Shown: positions 1 to 6,710, counted from the first letter of the stretch. The stretch is 10,604 bases of DNA from an uncultured Cocleimonas sp. (GCA_937974135.1 CALJIH010000150.1:1-10604); one strand, 5' to 3'. The notes: generated from the letters alone by a model not told the origin. Numbers and translations: made by a program.

Positions 1-1075
1 CGCCATGTTTCACGTGAAACACTTTTGCTTGAAGGCTATCTAATTCAATGAGGTGAGTACTTGTGATAATGAGTTGCTTTTTTATTTTTGATAGGTACTT
101 TAACAAAAGTTCTTTGTTATTAGAATCTAACTCAGCCGCTAAATCATCAATTAGTAACACTCCTTTACCTGGTAATGTGCTAGTAATACTATTACTTTGT
201 GCGAGTAATAAACAAATGGCTAATAACTTCAACTGACCTCGTGATGCTGATTCAACTGCGGGGGTAGAATTAATTAAAATAGAAAAGTTTGCCCTATGTG
301 AACCAGCAGTAGTACGTTTTACTTTTTGTTCATATTCTTGTTTTTCTTTATAGAAGTTTATTAATGATTCTCGATCTAAAGTTAGATCTTTAGGAAAACC
401 TGTTTTTAAGTCTAACTGTATTGATAAACCATTAAGTAATTCAGACGCTATTTCATCAACAATCGGTTGTAACAGCTCAATTACTTTTTGCCGATATTTA
501 ATTAATGAAGGCTGTAACTCAACTAACTCTATAGTCCATTTATCTAAAGCATATGCATGTTTTGATGATTTGAGACAAATATTACGTTGCTGCAAAATAT
601 GTTGGTATTTTTTCCATTTAGATAAAAATTCAGGAAATACATAGAAAGCTATCCAATCTAAGTAAGAACGTCTGACAGCTGGTGAGCCAGTAATGAGATC
701 AATAGAGCTAGGATGGATAACGGTTAAAGGTAAATGAGAACTCAGTTCAGCTTGGGTATAAACATCTTGTTTATTAATTCTGATTTTTGTTTTTTTAGAT
801 GTTTTTTCAATACCTATCTGTGAGATTACATCTTTTCCAGACGTTGAATCTATTATTCCAGCACTAACTAGGATTTGATCAGTACTATCCGAAATTACTT
901 CTGATATATGTGAAGTTCTAAATGAACGACCTTTTGATAGTATATTCAATGCTTCAAGTAAACTCGTTTTACCTGAGGCATTAGGACCAACAATAATATT
1001 AAGATCAGGTGAAAATTCCAACGAAATAGGTTCTAAGGCTCGGCATCCATGGATTGTAATATTTTTAATCCACAT
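1..1075 (-). CDS. recF: RecF, DNA replication/repair ATPase (3' end just outside the window)
   Basis: RecF is a cytosolic SMC-like ABC ATPase that, with RecO and RecR, loads RecA at single-strand gaps and stalled forks. The reading frame is open without interruption for 358 codons from the ATG at 1075 to the left edge, close to the usual 357-365 residues, so only a few codons are missing. Visible motifs are the Walker A GPNASGKT (residues 30-37), the ABC signature SRGQLKLL about 80 residues before the end, and the Walker B LLIDDLAAELD shortly after it. The C-terminus reads VFHVKHG, a typical RecF ending. No other start lies between this ATG and the upstream in-frame TAG. There is no convincing Shine-Dalgarno; a G-run ends 16 nt upstream, too far to serve. 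It lies downstream of dnaN in the usual dnaA-dnaN-recF order, after a structured 127-bp gap. Confidence 0.97.
   Translation of the reverse strand, partial: MWIKNITIHGCRALEPISLEFSPDLNIIVGPNASGKTSLLEALNILSKGRSFRTSHISEVISDSTDQILVSAGIIDSTSGKDVISQIGIEKTSKKTKIRINKQDVYTQAELSSHLPLTVIHPSSIDLITGSPAVRRSYLDWIAFYVFPEFLSKWKKYQHILQQRNICLKSSKHAYALDKWTIELVELQPSLIKYRQKVIELLQPIVDEIASELLNGLSIQLDLKTGFPKDLTLDRESLINFYKEKQEYEQKVKRTTAGSHRANFSILINSTPAVESASRGQLKLLAICLLLAQSNSITSTLPGKGVLLIDDLAAELDSNNKELLLKYLSKIKKQLIITSTHLIELDSLQAKVFHVKHG
6..21. other. parS: parS centromere-like site (perfect 16-bp palindrome)
   Basis: The sequence TGTTTCACGTGAAACA is a perfect palindrome and matches the conserved bacterial parS consensus TGTTNCACGTGAAACA at every position. 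It lies inside the recF coding sequence, where it encodes the VFHVKH tail, about 2.5 kb from the dnaA-dnaN gap. By known biology, ParB (Spo0J) loads here with CTP and spreads, and together with ParA and SMC it directs origin segregation. No parA or parB is in the window. Confidence 0.88.
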
Positions 1076-1085
1076 GATATATGAG

Positions 1086-1104
1086 AAGACACCCCCCTAC
1101 TTTT
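1086..1104 (-). repeat. G-run repeat, copy 1
   Basis: Read on the minus strand this is AAAAGTAGGGGGGTGTCTT. It matches 18 of 19 positions of a second copy on the plus strand at 8111-8129. It lies in the recF leader between dnaN and recF, ending 10 nt before the recF start codon. The function is unknown. A REP-like element mobilised by an IS200-type transposase is one possible origin, but I see no transposase and no hairpin inside the repeat. Confidence 0.55.
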
Positions 1105-1114
1105 ATAGGTTTTT

Positions 1115-1177
1115 CGAATCCAGTTAGTGAGCAGTAATAACTAAGATTCGTCATTGCTCGTAAAAGCAGTTTACGAG
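1115..1177. other. Two consecutive hairpins in the dnaN-recF gap
   Basis: Hairpin one pairs CGAATC (1115-1120) with GATTCG (1145-1150), continuing inside as AGTTA (1122-1126) with TAACT (1138-1142). Hairpin two pairs CTCGTAAA (1157-1164) with TTTACGAG (1170-1177) around a 5-nt loop. Neither is followed by a U-tract on either strand, so they do not look like standard terminators. Possible roles are mRNA processing or stability between dnaN and recF, or a small repeat element. Confidence 0.5.
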
Positions 1178-1191
1178 TTATTAAAAATAAA

Positions 1192-1203
1192 ATGCTTAAG
1201 CAT
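1192..1203. other. 12-bp palindrome at the dnaN stop
   Basis: ATGCTTAAGCAT is a perfect palindrome that ends on the first base of the dnaN stop triplet. It is short and AT-rich, so it may be chance. It could also be the base of a small hairpin at the end of the dnaN coding region. Confidence 0.3.
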
Positions 1204-2306
1204 CATAACCTAATAGGCATAACTACATATCGAGTTTTAGGATCATCAGGTGAATGTAACAAAGCACTGCTATCTGGACTAGATAATTCTAGTTTGACTA
1301 CATCACCTTCTAAATGATTAACTGCTTCCAATAAATACGTCACATTGAATCCAATTTCGAAAAGATCGCCCGAATAATTTATATCTATTTCTTCTTCAGC
1401 ACTTTCATTTTCAGGATTATTACTATGAAGAGTCATGGTGCCATCCAATAAGCGAATTCTAATCCCTCTAAATTTTTCATTCGATAAAATGGAAACACGA
1501 GCCAAGGTATTTTTAAATTGTTCACGATCTAATTCAATGGAGTGATTACAATTAGCAGGAATTGCTGCTTGATAGTCAGGATATTTCCCATCAATCAACT
1601 TAGAAGTAAATCGAATATTATCTTTATTTACGCGAATGTGATTATCACTGATTTGTAAACTGACAGGTAAATCACTAGTACTATCTAATAAACGTGATAA
1701 TTCTAAAATACCTTTTCTTGGAACGATAATTTTTAACGAATTTTCCAAGGAGTTTGAAAGATTAAATTCAGAAACGGCCAGTCTATGACCATCTGTTGAT
1801 ACAGATAGGAGTTTATTGTTGTTCAGCTCTAATAGTAATCCATTCAAATAATATCTAACATCTTGATTTGCCATAGAAAAAGAGACTTTTTCTAATAAAA
1901 TCTTAAGATCTTTTTCAGGAATAGAAACTTCATTCTGAATAGGAATATCGTCAAGTAAGGGATATTCATCAGCAGGTAATGTAGCTAATTCAAAGCGACT
2001 TCTTAAACCTTTTATATGAAGTCGATCACCTTCAGTTTCAAACATAACAAAACAATCTGCTGGTAATGCTTTACAAATTTCATATAGCTTACGAGCAGGT
2101 GCGGTTATTTGACCAGCTTCTTCAGCCTGAGTTGGGAATTCGGATGATAATTCAATTTCTAAGTCTGTTCCCACCAGTTTTAAATTATTTTCAGTAGCAT
2201 GAATAAGAATATTTTCAAGAATTTTACTTGTGTGCTTTTTTTCTACTGCTCCAACAACATGAGTCAATTGTTCAAGTAATGTTTCTTTAGATATTGTTAA
2301 TTTCAT
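1203..2306 (-). CDS. dnaN: DNA polymerase III beta subunit (sliding clamp)
   Basis: DnaN forms the homodimeric ring that encircles DNA and tethers polymerase III and other clamp-binding proteins during replication. The 367-residue product matches the usual 366-367 length and begins MKLTISKETLLEQLTHV, the canonical start of domain 1. The three-fold clamp repeat fills the full length, with recognisable segments such as YLNGLLLEL and STDGHRLA in the middle domain. It ends in YVVMPIRL, the C-terminal tail that contributes to the peptide-binding pocket and is nearly the same as in E. coli. It lies 281 bp downstream of dnaA, an unusually long gap that contains the putative origin, so it probably has its own promoter as well as read-through from dnaA. 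No clear Shine-Dalgarno precedes the ATG. The ring residues show no truncation. Confidence 0.98.
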   Translation of the reverse strand: MKLTISKETLLEQLTHVVGAVEKKHTSKILENILIHATENNLKLVGTDLEIELSSEFPTQAEEAGQITAPARKLYEICKALPADCFVMFETEGDRLHIKGLRSRFELATLPADEYPLLDDIPIQNEVSIPEKDLKILLEKVSFSMANQDVRYYLNGLLLELNNNKLLSVSTDGHRLAVSEFNLSNSLENSLKIIVPRKGILELSRLLDSTSDLPVSLQISDNHIRVNKDNIRFTSKLIDGKYPDYQAAIPANCNHSIELDREQFKNTLARVSILSNEKFRGIRIRLLDGTMTLHSNNPENESAEEEIDINYSGDLFEIGFNVTYLLEAVNHLEGDVVKLELSSPDSSALLHSPDDPKTRYVVMPIRL

Positions 2307-2334
2307 AATATTTGTTCGATGTTATGTTGTTTAT

Positions 2335-2363
2335 ATTATATATATATTAAAAGATAATAGTAA
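2335..2363 (-). promoter_or_regulatory. Candidate dnaN promoter
   Basis: On the minus strand a perfect -10 hexamer TATAAT (2335-2340) sits 17 bp from a weak -35, TTACTA (2358-2363, 3 of 6). It would start a leader of about 20 nt before the dnaN ATG at 2306. The tract is so AT-rich that a TATAAT match is expected by chance, so this is tentative. Confidence 0.3.
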
Positions 2364-2482
2364 TAATAAGGGTCTGCATTAAAGCTTAATAAAAATTAAT
2401 AAATATTATAAATCATATACTTATATAGTATTTAGCTTGTCTATAAGTTATCTAGTATTTTCTACTAAGCCTGTTTATTGCT

Positions 2483-2491
2483 TGTGGATAA
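2483..2491 (-). promoter_or_regulatory. DnaA box, perfect
   Basis: TGTGGATAA on the plus strand is the exact complement of the high-affinity DnaA box TTATCCACA. It lies in the dnaA-dnaN gap, inverted relative to the next box. Confidence 0.8.
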
Positions 2492-2517
2492 GTACATGTC
2501 TGAAATGTTGCAATATT

Positions 2518-2526
2518 TTATCCACA
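2518..2526 (+). promoter_or_regulatory. DnaA box, perfect
   Basis: TTATCCACA is an exact match to the high-affinity DnaA box, 62 bp downstream of the end of dnaA and inverted to the box at 2483. Confidence 0.8.
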
Positions 2527-2587
2527 ACTTATAAAAAGATTTATACAAACTTTAATCAGTGGTTTTCCTTTTGTTTTCTATCAAAAT

Positions 2588-3958
2588 TTAACGGGTTAAT
2601 GTTCTTTCTAAAATCCTATAACTTTCATCAAGAGTTGTATCTTCGGTACGCAATTCTTTTATCTTTTTACAAGCATGAATGACTGTTGTGTGATCACGAT
2701 TACCAAAGTAAGAGCCAATTTCAGGCAAACTATGATTGGTTAATTCTTTAGATAAACTCATTGCAACTTGTCTGGGTCGTGCTATAGAACGAGTACGTCG
2801 TTTAGAATCTAAATCTGATGTTTTTATATTGTAATGTTGGGCCACTGTCTTTTTTATGTTATCCACAGTGACCATTTTATCCTGGCTAGCTAACTGATCG
2901 CGCAAAGCATCATGAACAAAATCTAGAGTAATATCAGTATGTTGATGTAATCTAAGACTTGCTAAAACGCGTTGTAACGCACCTTCTAAATCTCTTACAT
3001 TTGATCTGAATCGTTTAGCGATAAAAAACGCAGCATCTTTCGGTAAAGTTAAATGATACTGTTCAACTTTAGAGGTTAAAATTGCGACCCGAGTTTCTAA
3101 TTCAGGTGGTTCTATTTCTACAGTTAAACCCCAATTTAGTCTCGAACGTAATCTATCATCGATACCTTCGACATCTCTTGGATATCTATCACTAGTCAGA
3201 ATAATTTGCTTTTGTCCTTCTAACAGAGCATTAAAGGTATGGAAGAATTCTTCAACGGATCTATTTTTACCAGCGAAAAATTGAATATCATCTATCAGTA
3301 GCGCATCTACTGTTCGATAATAAACTTTAAATTGATCGATACTGTTAGTTCTTAGCGCTGTAATCATATCATTTACAAAGCGCTCAGAATGTAAATACAC
3401 GACTTTAGCTTGAGGGTTGTTTTCTCTAATCTTATTGCCTATCGCATGCATCAAGTGGGTTTTGCCTAATCCTACACCTCCGTAAATAAATAATGGATTA
3501 TAAGATTGGCCAGGGTTTTCACCTACTTGTTGTGCTGAGGCAACTGCCAATTGATTAGATTTACCTTCAACAAAATTTTCGAAAGTCATTGAAGGATTGA
3601 GATTATTGGTAAAACTTTTTTGATTGATAGCCGGATCTGGCGTGTCAATTATCTCGGTATTTGAAGTTATACTATGAGGTGTGCTGATTTCATTATCATT
3701 TGCAGAATCAAAAGGTAAAGTATCACCAGCTCCAATTTGCAATACTACCTGTATATTTTCACCATTAGATAACAATGTTATTTTATCCTTTATGGTATCA
3801 AGATGATGGTCTTTAACATGTTGATATACAAAGGTATTAGGAGCCAAAAGTACAAGAATATTGTCATGTTGGGTGCCATGCAAGGTTCGTAACCAAGTAT
3901 TGATTTCTTGATCACTGAGCTCTGATTCTAATTTATTTAGGCATTGTTGCCAGAGCAT
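2588..3958 (-). CDS. dnaA: Chromosomal replication initiator protein DnaA
   Basis: DnaA is the AAA+ ATPase that binds DnaA boxes, melts oriC and recruits the replicative helicase; it also represses its own gene in many bacteria. At 456 residues it has the normal length for gammaproteobacteria. Domain I (about 1-75, MLWQQCLNKLESELSDQEI) is followed by a short variable linker (about 76-120). The AAA+ core carries Walker A GGVGLGKT (160-167), Walker B LLIDDIQF (220-227), the arginine-finger segment SRLNWGL (from 272, with R273) and the sensor II region RSNVRDLEGAL (318-328). The DNA-binding domain IV ends with the signature GNRDHTTVIHACKKI (419-433). The start is well supported by AGGAG 8 nt upstream of the ATG. 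A perfect DnaA box lies inside the gene. Divergent rpmH begins 408 bp away. Confidence 0.98.
   Translation of the reverse strand: MLWQQCLNKLESELSDQEINTWLRTLHGTQHDNILVLLAPNTFVYQHVKDHHLDTIKDKITLLSNGENIQVVLQIGAGDTLPFDSANDNEISTPHSITSNTEIIDTPDPAINQKSFTNNLNPSMTFENFVEGKSNQLAVASAQQVGENPGQSYNPLFIYGGVGLGKTHLMHAIGNKIRENNPQAKVVYLHSERFVNDMITALRTNSIDQFKVYYRTVDALLIDDIQFFAGKNRSVEEFFHTFNALLEGQKQIILTSDRYPRDVEGIDDRLRSRLNWGLTVEIEPPELETRVAILTSKVEQYHLTLPKDAAFFIAKRFRSNVRDLEGALQRVLASLRLHQHTDITLDFVHDALRDQLASQDKMVTVDNIKKTVAQHYNIKTSDLDSKRRTRSIARPRQVAMSLSKELTNHSLPEIGSYFGNRDHTTVIHACKKIKELRTEDTTLDESYRILERTLTR
2859..2867 (+). promoter_or_regulatory. DnaA box inside dnaA, perfect
   Basis: TTATCCACA occurs exactly within the dnaA coding sequence, in the part encoding the start of domain IV. 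It may be an accessory or titration site, or a chance match, although it lies only 0.35 kb from the other two boxes. Confidence 0.5.
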
Positions 3959-3966
3959 TAAAGAGG

Positions 3967-3971
3967 CTCCT
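3967..3971 (-). promoter_or_regulatory. dnaA ribosome binding site
   Basis: AGGAG on the minus strand lies 8 nt before the dnaA ATG. It is the clearest Shine-Dalgarno in the window and fixes the dnaA start. Confidence 0.75.
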
Positions 3972-4176
3972 ATCGAATAAGTTGTAATTAATTTTTAAAA
4001 CAATTACTTAAAGCATAGACTGCTTTTTAAATGTTTTTCGGAATATTAAGTTAATCTGCTAGGGGACAGACTTATCAAAAAATGTCGATTATTTTAATGT
4101 TTGTCATCTTAAAAATAAATTTTTAGAGAATTAATAACAATAAAAATAATCTTTAAATAGTACTTCGATTTATAAG

Positions 4177-4185
4177 TTATCCACA
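4177..4185 (+). promoter_or_regulatory. DnaA box upstream of rpmH, perfect
   Basis: TTATCCACA matches the high-affinity box exactly. It lies 33 bp upstream of the -35 of the first candidate rpmH promoter and about 220 bp upstream of dnaA, so bound DnaA could affect either gene. Confidence 0.75.
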
Positions 4186-4218
4186 AGCAGTTTTTCTTCT
4201 TATATTAGAATAAATACA

Positions 4219-4247
4219 TTGACTTTTAAGTAGTTGTAGCGTATTTT
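4219..4247 (+). promoter_or_regulatory. Candidate rpmH promoter P1
   Basis: TTGACT (4219-4224, 5 of 6) and TATTTT (4242-4247, 4 of 6) are separated by exactly 17 bp, giving a sigma-70-type promoter. The leader to rpmH would be about 110 nt and contains a GC-rich patch (CCGCCCTTCGCG, 4250-4261) just after the start site, unusual in this AT-rich gap. Confidence 0.45.
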
Positions 4248-4329
4248 TTCCGCCCTTCGCGTCCAATTGACTTTTAGATTAATCTCAAAAAAATTATCTA
4301 AATATTTTGTACGCTTTAATACTAATTTT

Positions 4330-4359
4330 TTGACATTATCTCGAATAGATATTTATAGG
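4330..4359 (+). promoter_or_regulatory. Candidate rpmH promoter P2
   Basis: A perfect -35 TTGACA (4330-4335) lies 18 bp from TATAGG (4354-4359, 4 of 6). A transcript from it would start at or next to the rpmH ATG at 4367 and be almost leaderless, so its -35 may instead be a chance match. Confidence 0.3.
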
Positions 4360-4366
4360 TTTAATC

Positions 4367-4501
4367 ATGAAAAGAACATTTCAACCAAGTAACTTAAAAC
4401 GTAAGCGTACACATGGATTTCGTGCACGTATGAGTACTGTTGGCGGACGTAAAGTGCTTAAAGCGCGTCGTGCAAAAGGTCGTGCAGTTCTTTGTTGTTA
4501 G
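4367..4501 (+). CDS. rpmH: 50S ribosomal protein L34
   Basis: L34 is a small, highly basic protein of the large ribosomal subunit that contacts 23S rRNA. The 44-residue product begins MKRTFQPSNLKRKRTHGFRA, the family signature, and continues with GGRKVLKARRAKGR, the conserved basic second half. Length is normal. The last residues are AVLCC, where relatives usually end in something like RLSA or RLTV; the twin cysteine terminus is unusual. AGG 8 nt upstream of the ATG could serve as a weak ribosome binding site. It heads the rpmH-rnpA-yidC-mnmE cluster and diverges from dnaA, as in many proteobacteria. It is followed by a 92-nt gap to rnpA with no visible terminator. Confidence 0.97.
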   Translation: MKRTFQPSNLKRKRTHGFRARMSTVGGRKVLKARRAKGRAVLCC

Positions 4502-4593
4502 TTGTAAACAATAAGATACTCGAACACTAAAGCAAATAAGCAATCAATTTTTGAAATTTGAGTTTTAAAACCTAGATTTATTGCGTCATCAAA

Positions 4594-4974
4594 GTGAAAA
4601 CTACTATGGAATTTTACTTTAGTCGCAATATGAAGTTGTTGGTTGCTGAACATTACAAAAATGTTTTTAGTAAATCACAACGTTTTGGAAATAAATCAAT
4701 AACGATTCTGGCAAAAAAAAATAATCTAGAGCATCCGCGACTTGGTTTAGCTATTTCTAAAAAATGTGCTAAAAATGCTACAGACAGAAATCGTATTAAA
4801 AGAATCTTTCGAGAAAGCTTTCGCTTACACCAACATAAACTCCCTAGTGTTGATATTATTGCAATGTGTAAACCTAATATACTTTCATTAGATAAGAAAG
4901 AAATGCATACCCAGATCGAAACTCAATGGCGATTAATGCAAAAAAAGTTTCTTCAATCTACAACTTCAGATTAG
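4594..4974 (+). CDS. rnpA: Ribonuclease P protein component
   Basis: RnpA is the basic protein subunit of RNase P. It helps the catalytic RNA bind pre-tRNA leaders and mature tRNA 5' ends. The family signature RNRIKR stands at residues 65-70 within DRNRIKRIFRESFR, preceded by HPRLGLAISKK, which forms the conserved central beta sheet. The frame given starts at GTG and yields 126 residues; an in-frame ATG at 4606 would give 122 and places FSRNMKLL near the N-terminus, as in E. coli FPRELRLL. Neither start has a clear Shine-Dalgarno, so the true start is open. The rpmH-rnpA pairing is conserved. The stop lies only 11 bp before yidC, so the small yidD gene that often separates them is missing here. 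Confidence 0.95.
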   Translation: MKTTMEFYFSRNMKLLVAEHYKNVFSKSQRFGNKSITILAKKNNLEHPRLGLAISKKCAKNATDRNRIKRIFRESFRLHQHKLPSVDIIAMCKPNILSLDKKEMHTQIETQWRLMQKKFLQSTTSD

Positions 4975-4985
4975 AGTTCTAAAAC

Positions 4986-6665
4986 ATGGAACAACAACGT
5001 CCTTTTTTATATTTAAGCTTATTTTTTCTGTGTTTTCTAATTTGGTCAACGTGGACACAAAAGAATGCTCCGATAGCACCGTCTTCTTCGGGTCAAACTA
5101 CTAGTACGGATTCAAGTCAGATTTCTGTGCCTACCTCAGTACCCAGCGCTGTACCTACTGCTGCAGAAAATACAAATGCAAACACTGTTCCACAGTCAAA
5201 TACTGCTAATTCAGAAGCGCAACTCATTAATATTAAAACAGATGTTTTAGATATTCAGATAAATACTGTGGGTGGAACAATCGTTCAAGCAGATTTACCA
5301 GCATATCCTGTAAGTCTTGAACAACAAGATACTGCTGTAAGAATAATAGATAAGCAAAAAGATTATGCTGCTCAATCTGGGCTTGTGCACTCGCAAGTAG
5401 CTGGCCAAAATAGTGCAGATTTTGCACCCAATCACTACTCAAATTTTAGTAGCTCCAAACTGAATTATATTTTAGAAAAGGGACAAGATACCTTAACAGT
5501 ACCTTTAACATGGTCTAAAAATGGAGTGACTGTCACCAAAACGTTTACCTTTGAAAGAGGAAAATACCTCGTTAAACAAAGTCAGAAGGTTGATAATAAT
5601 TCTGGTAATAACTGGACTGCTAGTGAATATCTACAACTAAGTCATGCAGAACATACGCGCGATGGTAGTTTATTGGCTGGTGACGTCGCTTATACAGGTG
5701 CTGCTTATTACAATGAAAAGTATATAAAAGTTAGCTTTGGCGATATTAGTGATGAAAACCTTAGCGATAAGGTAAAAGGTGGCTGGGCTGCCATTATTCA
5801 ACACTATTTTGTTGGTGCTTGGATACCAGAAAAAGAAGCAGAAAACAATTACTACACAATTTTTGACAAAGCTAAAACTCGTCACATCATTGGGGTAAAG
5901 TCACCACTAAAAACAATTGCAAATGGACAATCAGATACTTTTAATAGCCAGTTTTATATTGGTCCTACAGATCAAGATAAGTTAGCGAAGATATCAAAAG
6001 GTCTTGATTTGTCAGTAGATTACGGCATTTTTGCATTCGTATCAAAGCCAATTTTTGCAGTAATGAGTTGGATCAATAAAAATATAGTAAGCAATTGGGG
6101 TTGGACAATTATTCTACTGACCATGTTTATTAAACTCCTTTTCTTTTACCCATCTGCTATGAGTTATAAGTCGATGGCAAAGATGAAAAAGCTTGGTCCA
6201 AAGATAAAAGATATCGCTGAAAAATATAAGAATGATCCTCAGGCAAAACAAAAAGCAACAATGGATTTTTATCGCAAAGAAAAGATAAACCCACTTGGTG
6301 GTTGTTTGCCAATGTTAATTCAAATGCCAGTATTTATGGGATTGTATTGGGTACTACAAGAAAGTGTTGAGCTGCGTCAAGCGCCTTGGATTTTATGGTA
6401 CAAAGATTTATCGATTAAAGATCCGTTCTTTATATTACCTCTAATTATGGGTGCGAGTATGTTTATTCAACAAAAGCTCAACCCACCTGCTGTTCAAGAT
6501 CCAATGCAGCAAAAAATATTTACCTATTTACCTGTAATATTTACAGTAATGTTCTTATTCTTCCCTGCAGGTTTGGTCCTTTACTGGGTTGTAAATAATA
6601 TTTTATCTATATTCCAGCAGTGGTTTATCAATAAAAAAATTATTGGCGACACCCAAACAACATAG
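4986..6665 (+). CDS. yidC: Membrane protein insertase YidC
   Basis: YidC inserts and folds inner-membrane proteins, alone or with SecYEG. The 559-residue length is typical of Gram-negative YidC. One N-terminal membrane segment (about 7-23, FLYLSLFFLCFLIWSTW) is followed by a Ser/Thr/Pro/Ala-rich low-complexity stretch (about 27-75) and the large periplasmic beta-sandwich domain (to about 340). The conserved insertase core holds the remaining membrane segments, starting near WGWTIILLTMFIKLLFFYP (about 370). Strong signatures are NPLGGCLPMLIQMPVFMGLYW, SVELRQAPW, DPMQQKIF and FFPAGLVLYWVVNN. The position of the hydrophilic-groove arginine of E. coli (R366) appears to be lysine here, keeping the positive charge. 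The stop is followed by a 13-bp hairpin. It is probably cotranscribed with rnpA. Confidence 0.97.
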   Translation: MEQQRPFLYLSLFFLCFLIWSTWTQKNAPIAPSSSGQTTSTDSSQISVPTSVPSAVPTAAENTNANTVPQSNTANSEAQLINIKTDVLDIQINTVGGTIVQADLPAYPVSLEQQDTAVRIIDKQKDYAAQSGLVHSQVAGQNSADFAPNHYSNFSSSKLNYILEKGQDTLTVPLTWSKNGVTVTKTFTFERGKYLVKQSQKVDNNSGNNWTASEYLQLSHAEHTRDGSLLAGDVAYTGAAYYNEKYIKVSFGDISDENLSDKVKGGWAAIIQHYFVGAWIPEKEAENNYYTIFDKAKTRHIIGVKSPLKTIANGQSDTFNSQFYIGPTDQDKLAKISKGLDLSVDYGIFAFVSKPIFAVMSWINKNIVSNWGWTIILLTMFIKLLFFYPSAMSYKSMAKMKKLGPKIKDIAEKYKNDPQAKQKATMDFYRKEKINPLGGCLPMLIQMPVFMGLYWVLQESVELRQAPWILWYKDLSIKDPFFILPLIMGASMFIQQKLNPPAVQDPMQQKIFTYLPVIFTVMFLFFPAGLVLYWVVNNILSIFQQWFINKKIIGDTQTT

Positions 6666-6667
6666 TT

Positions 6668-6710
6668 TTGCTCTAACTATGTTCTAATAGTTAGAGCAAT
6701 TGGTTTCTCT
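6668..6710 (+). terminator. Hairpin after yidC, probable (partial) terminator
   Basis: TTGCTCTAACTAT (6668-6680) pairs perfectly with ATAGTTAGAGCAA (6687-6699) around a 6-nt loop, and TTGGTTTCTCT follows. The 13-bp stem is long but the U-tract is interrupted, so termination may be incomplete and allow some read-through to mnmE. Confidence 0.55.

Larger units (their letters stand above)
2307..2587. other. oriC: Candidate chromosomal origin, dnaA-dnaN intergenic region
   Basis: This 281-bp non-coding gap combines three origin hallmarks. Two perfect DnaA boxes face in opposite directions, 35 bp apart centre to centre (2483-2491 and 2518-2526). A near-box TTATACAAA follows at 2541-2549, one mismatch from TTWTNCACA. 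A long almost pure A+T tract runs from about 2325 to 2430 next to the boxes and would suit a DNA unwinding element. I see no GATC in the gap, so Dam/SeqA-type control is not supported. The dnaA-rpmH gap, with one perfect box, is the alternative or a second half of a bipartite origin. GC skew was not computed. Confidence 0.6.
3959..4366. other. dnaA-rpmH divergent intergenic region
   Basis: This 408-bp non-coding stretch separates leftward dnaA from rightward rpmH. It holds the dnaA ribosome binding site, one perfect DnaA box and at least two candidate rpmH promoters, described separately. A run from about 4080 to 4170 is almost pure A+T. TTGACTTTTA occurs twice as a direct repeat (4219 and 4267). 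I could not define a convincing dnaA promoter. I see no small gene and no GATC. In part it may serve as a second origin element. Confidence 0.6.

Noticed and set aside
2437..2682. 81-codon plus-strand reading frame across the dnaA end and the origin gap
   Set aside because: It overlaps the conserved dnaA 3' end in antisense, has no domain-like composition and runs through the DnaA boxes; it is a chance frame in AT-rich DNA.
5233..5885. Minus-strand reading frames of about 70 codons inside yidC
   Set aside because: They are antisense shadows of a conserved coding sequence, without ribosome binding sites or recognisable content.
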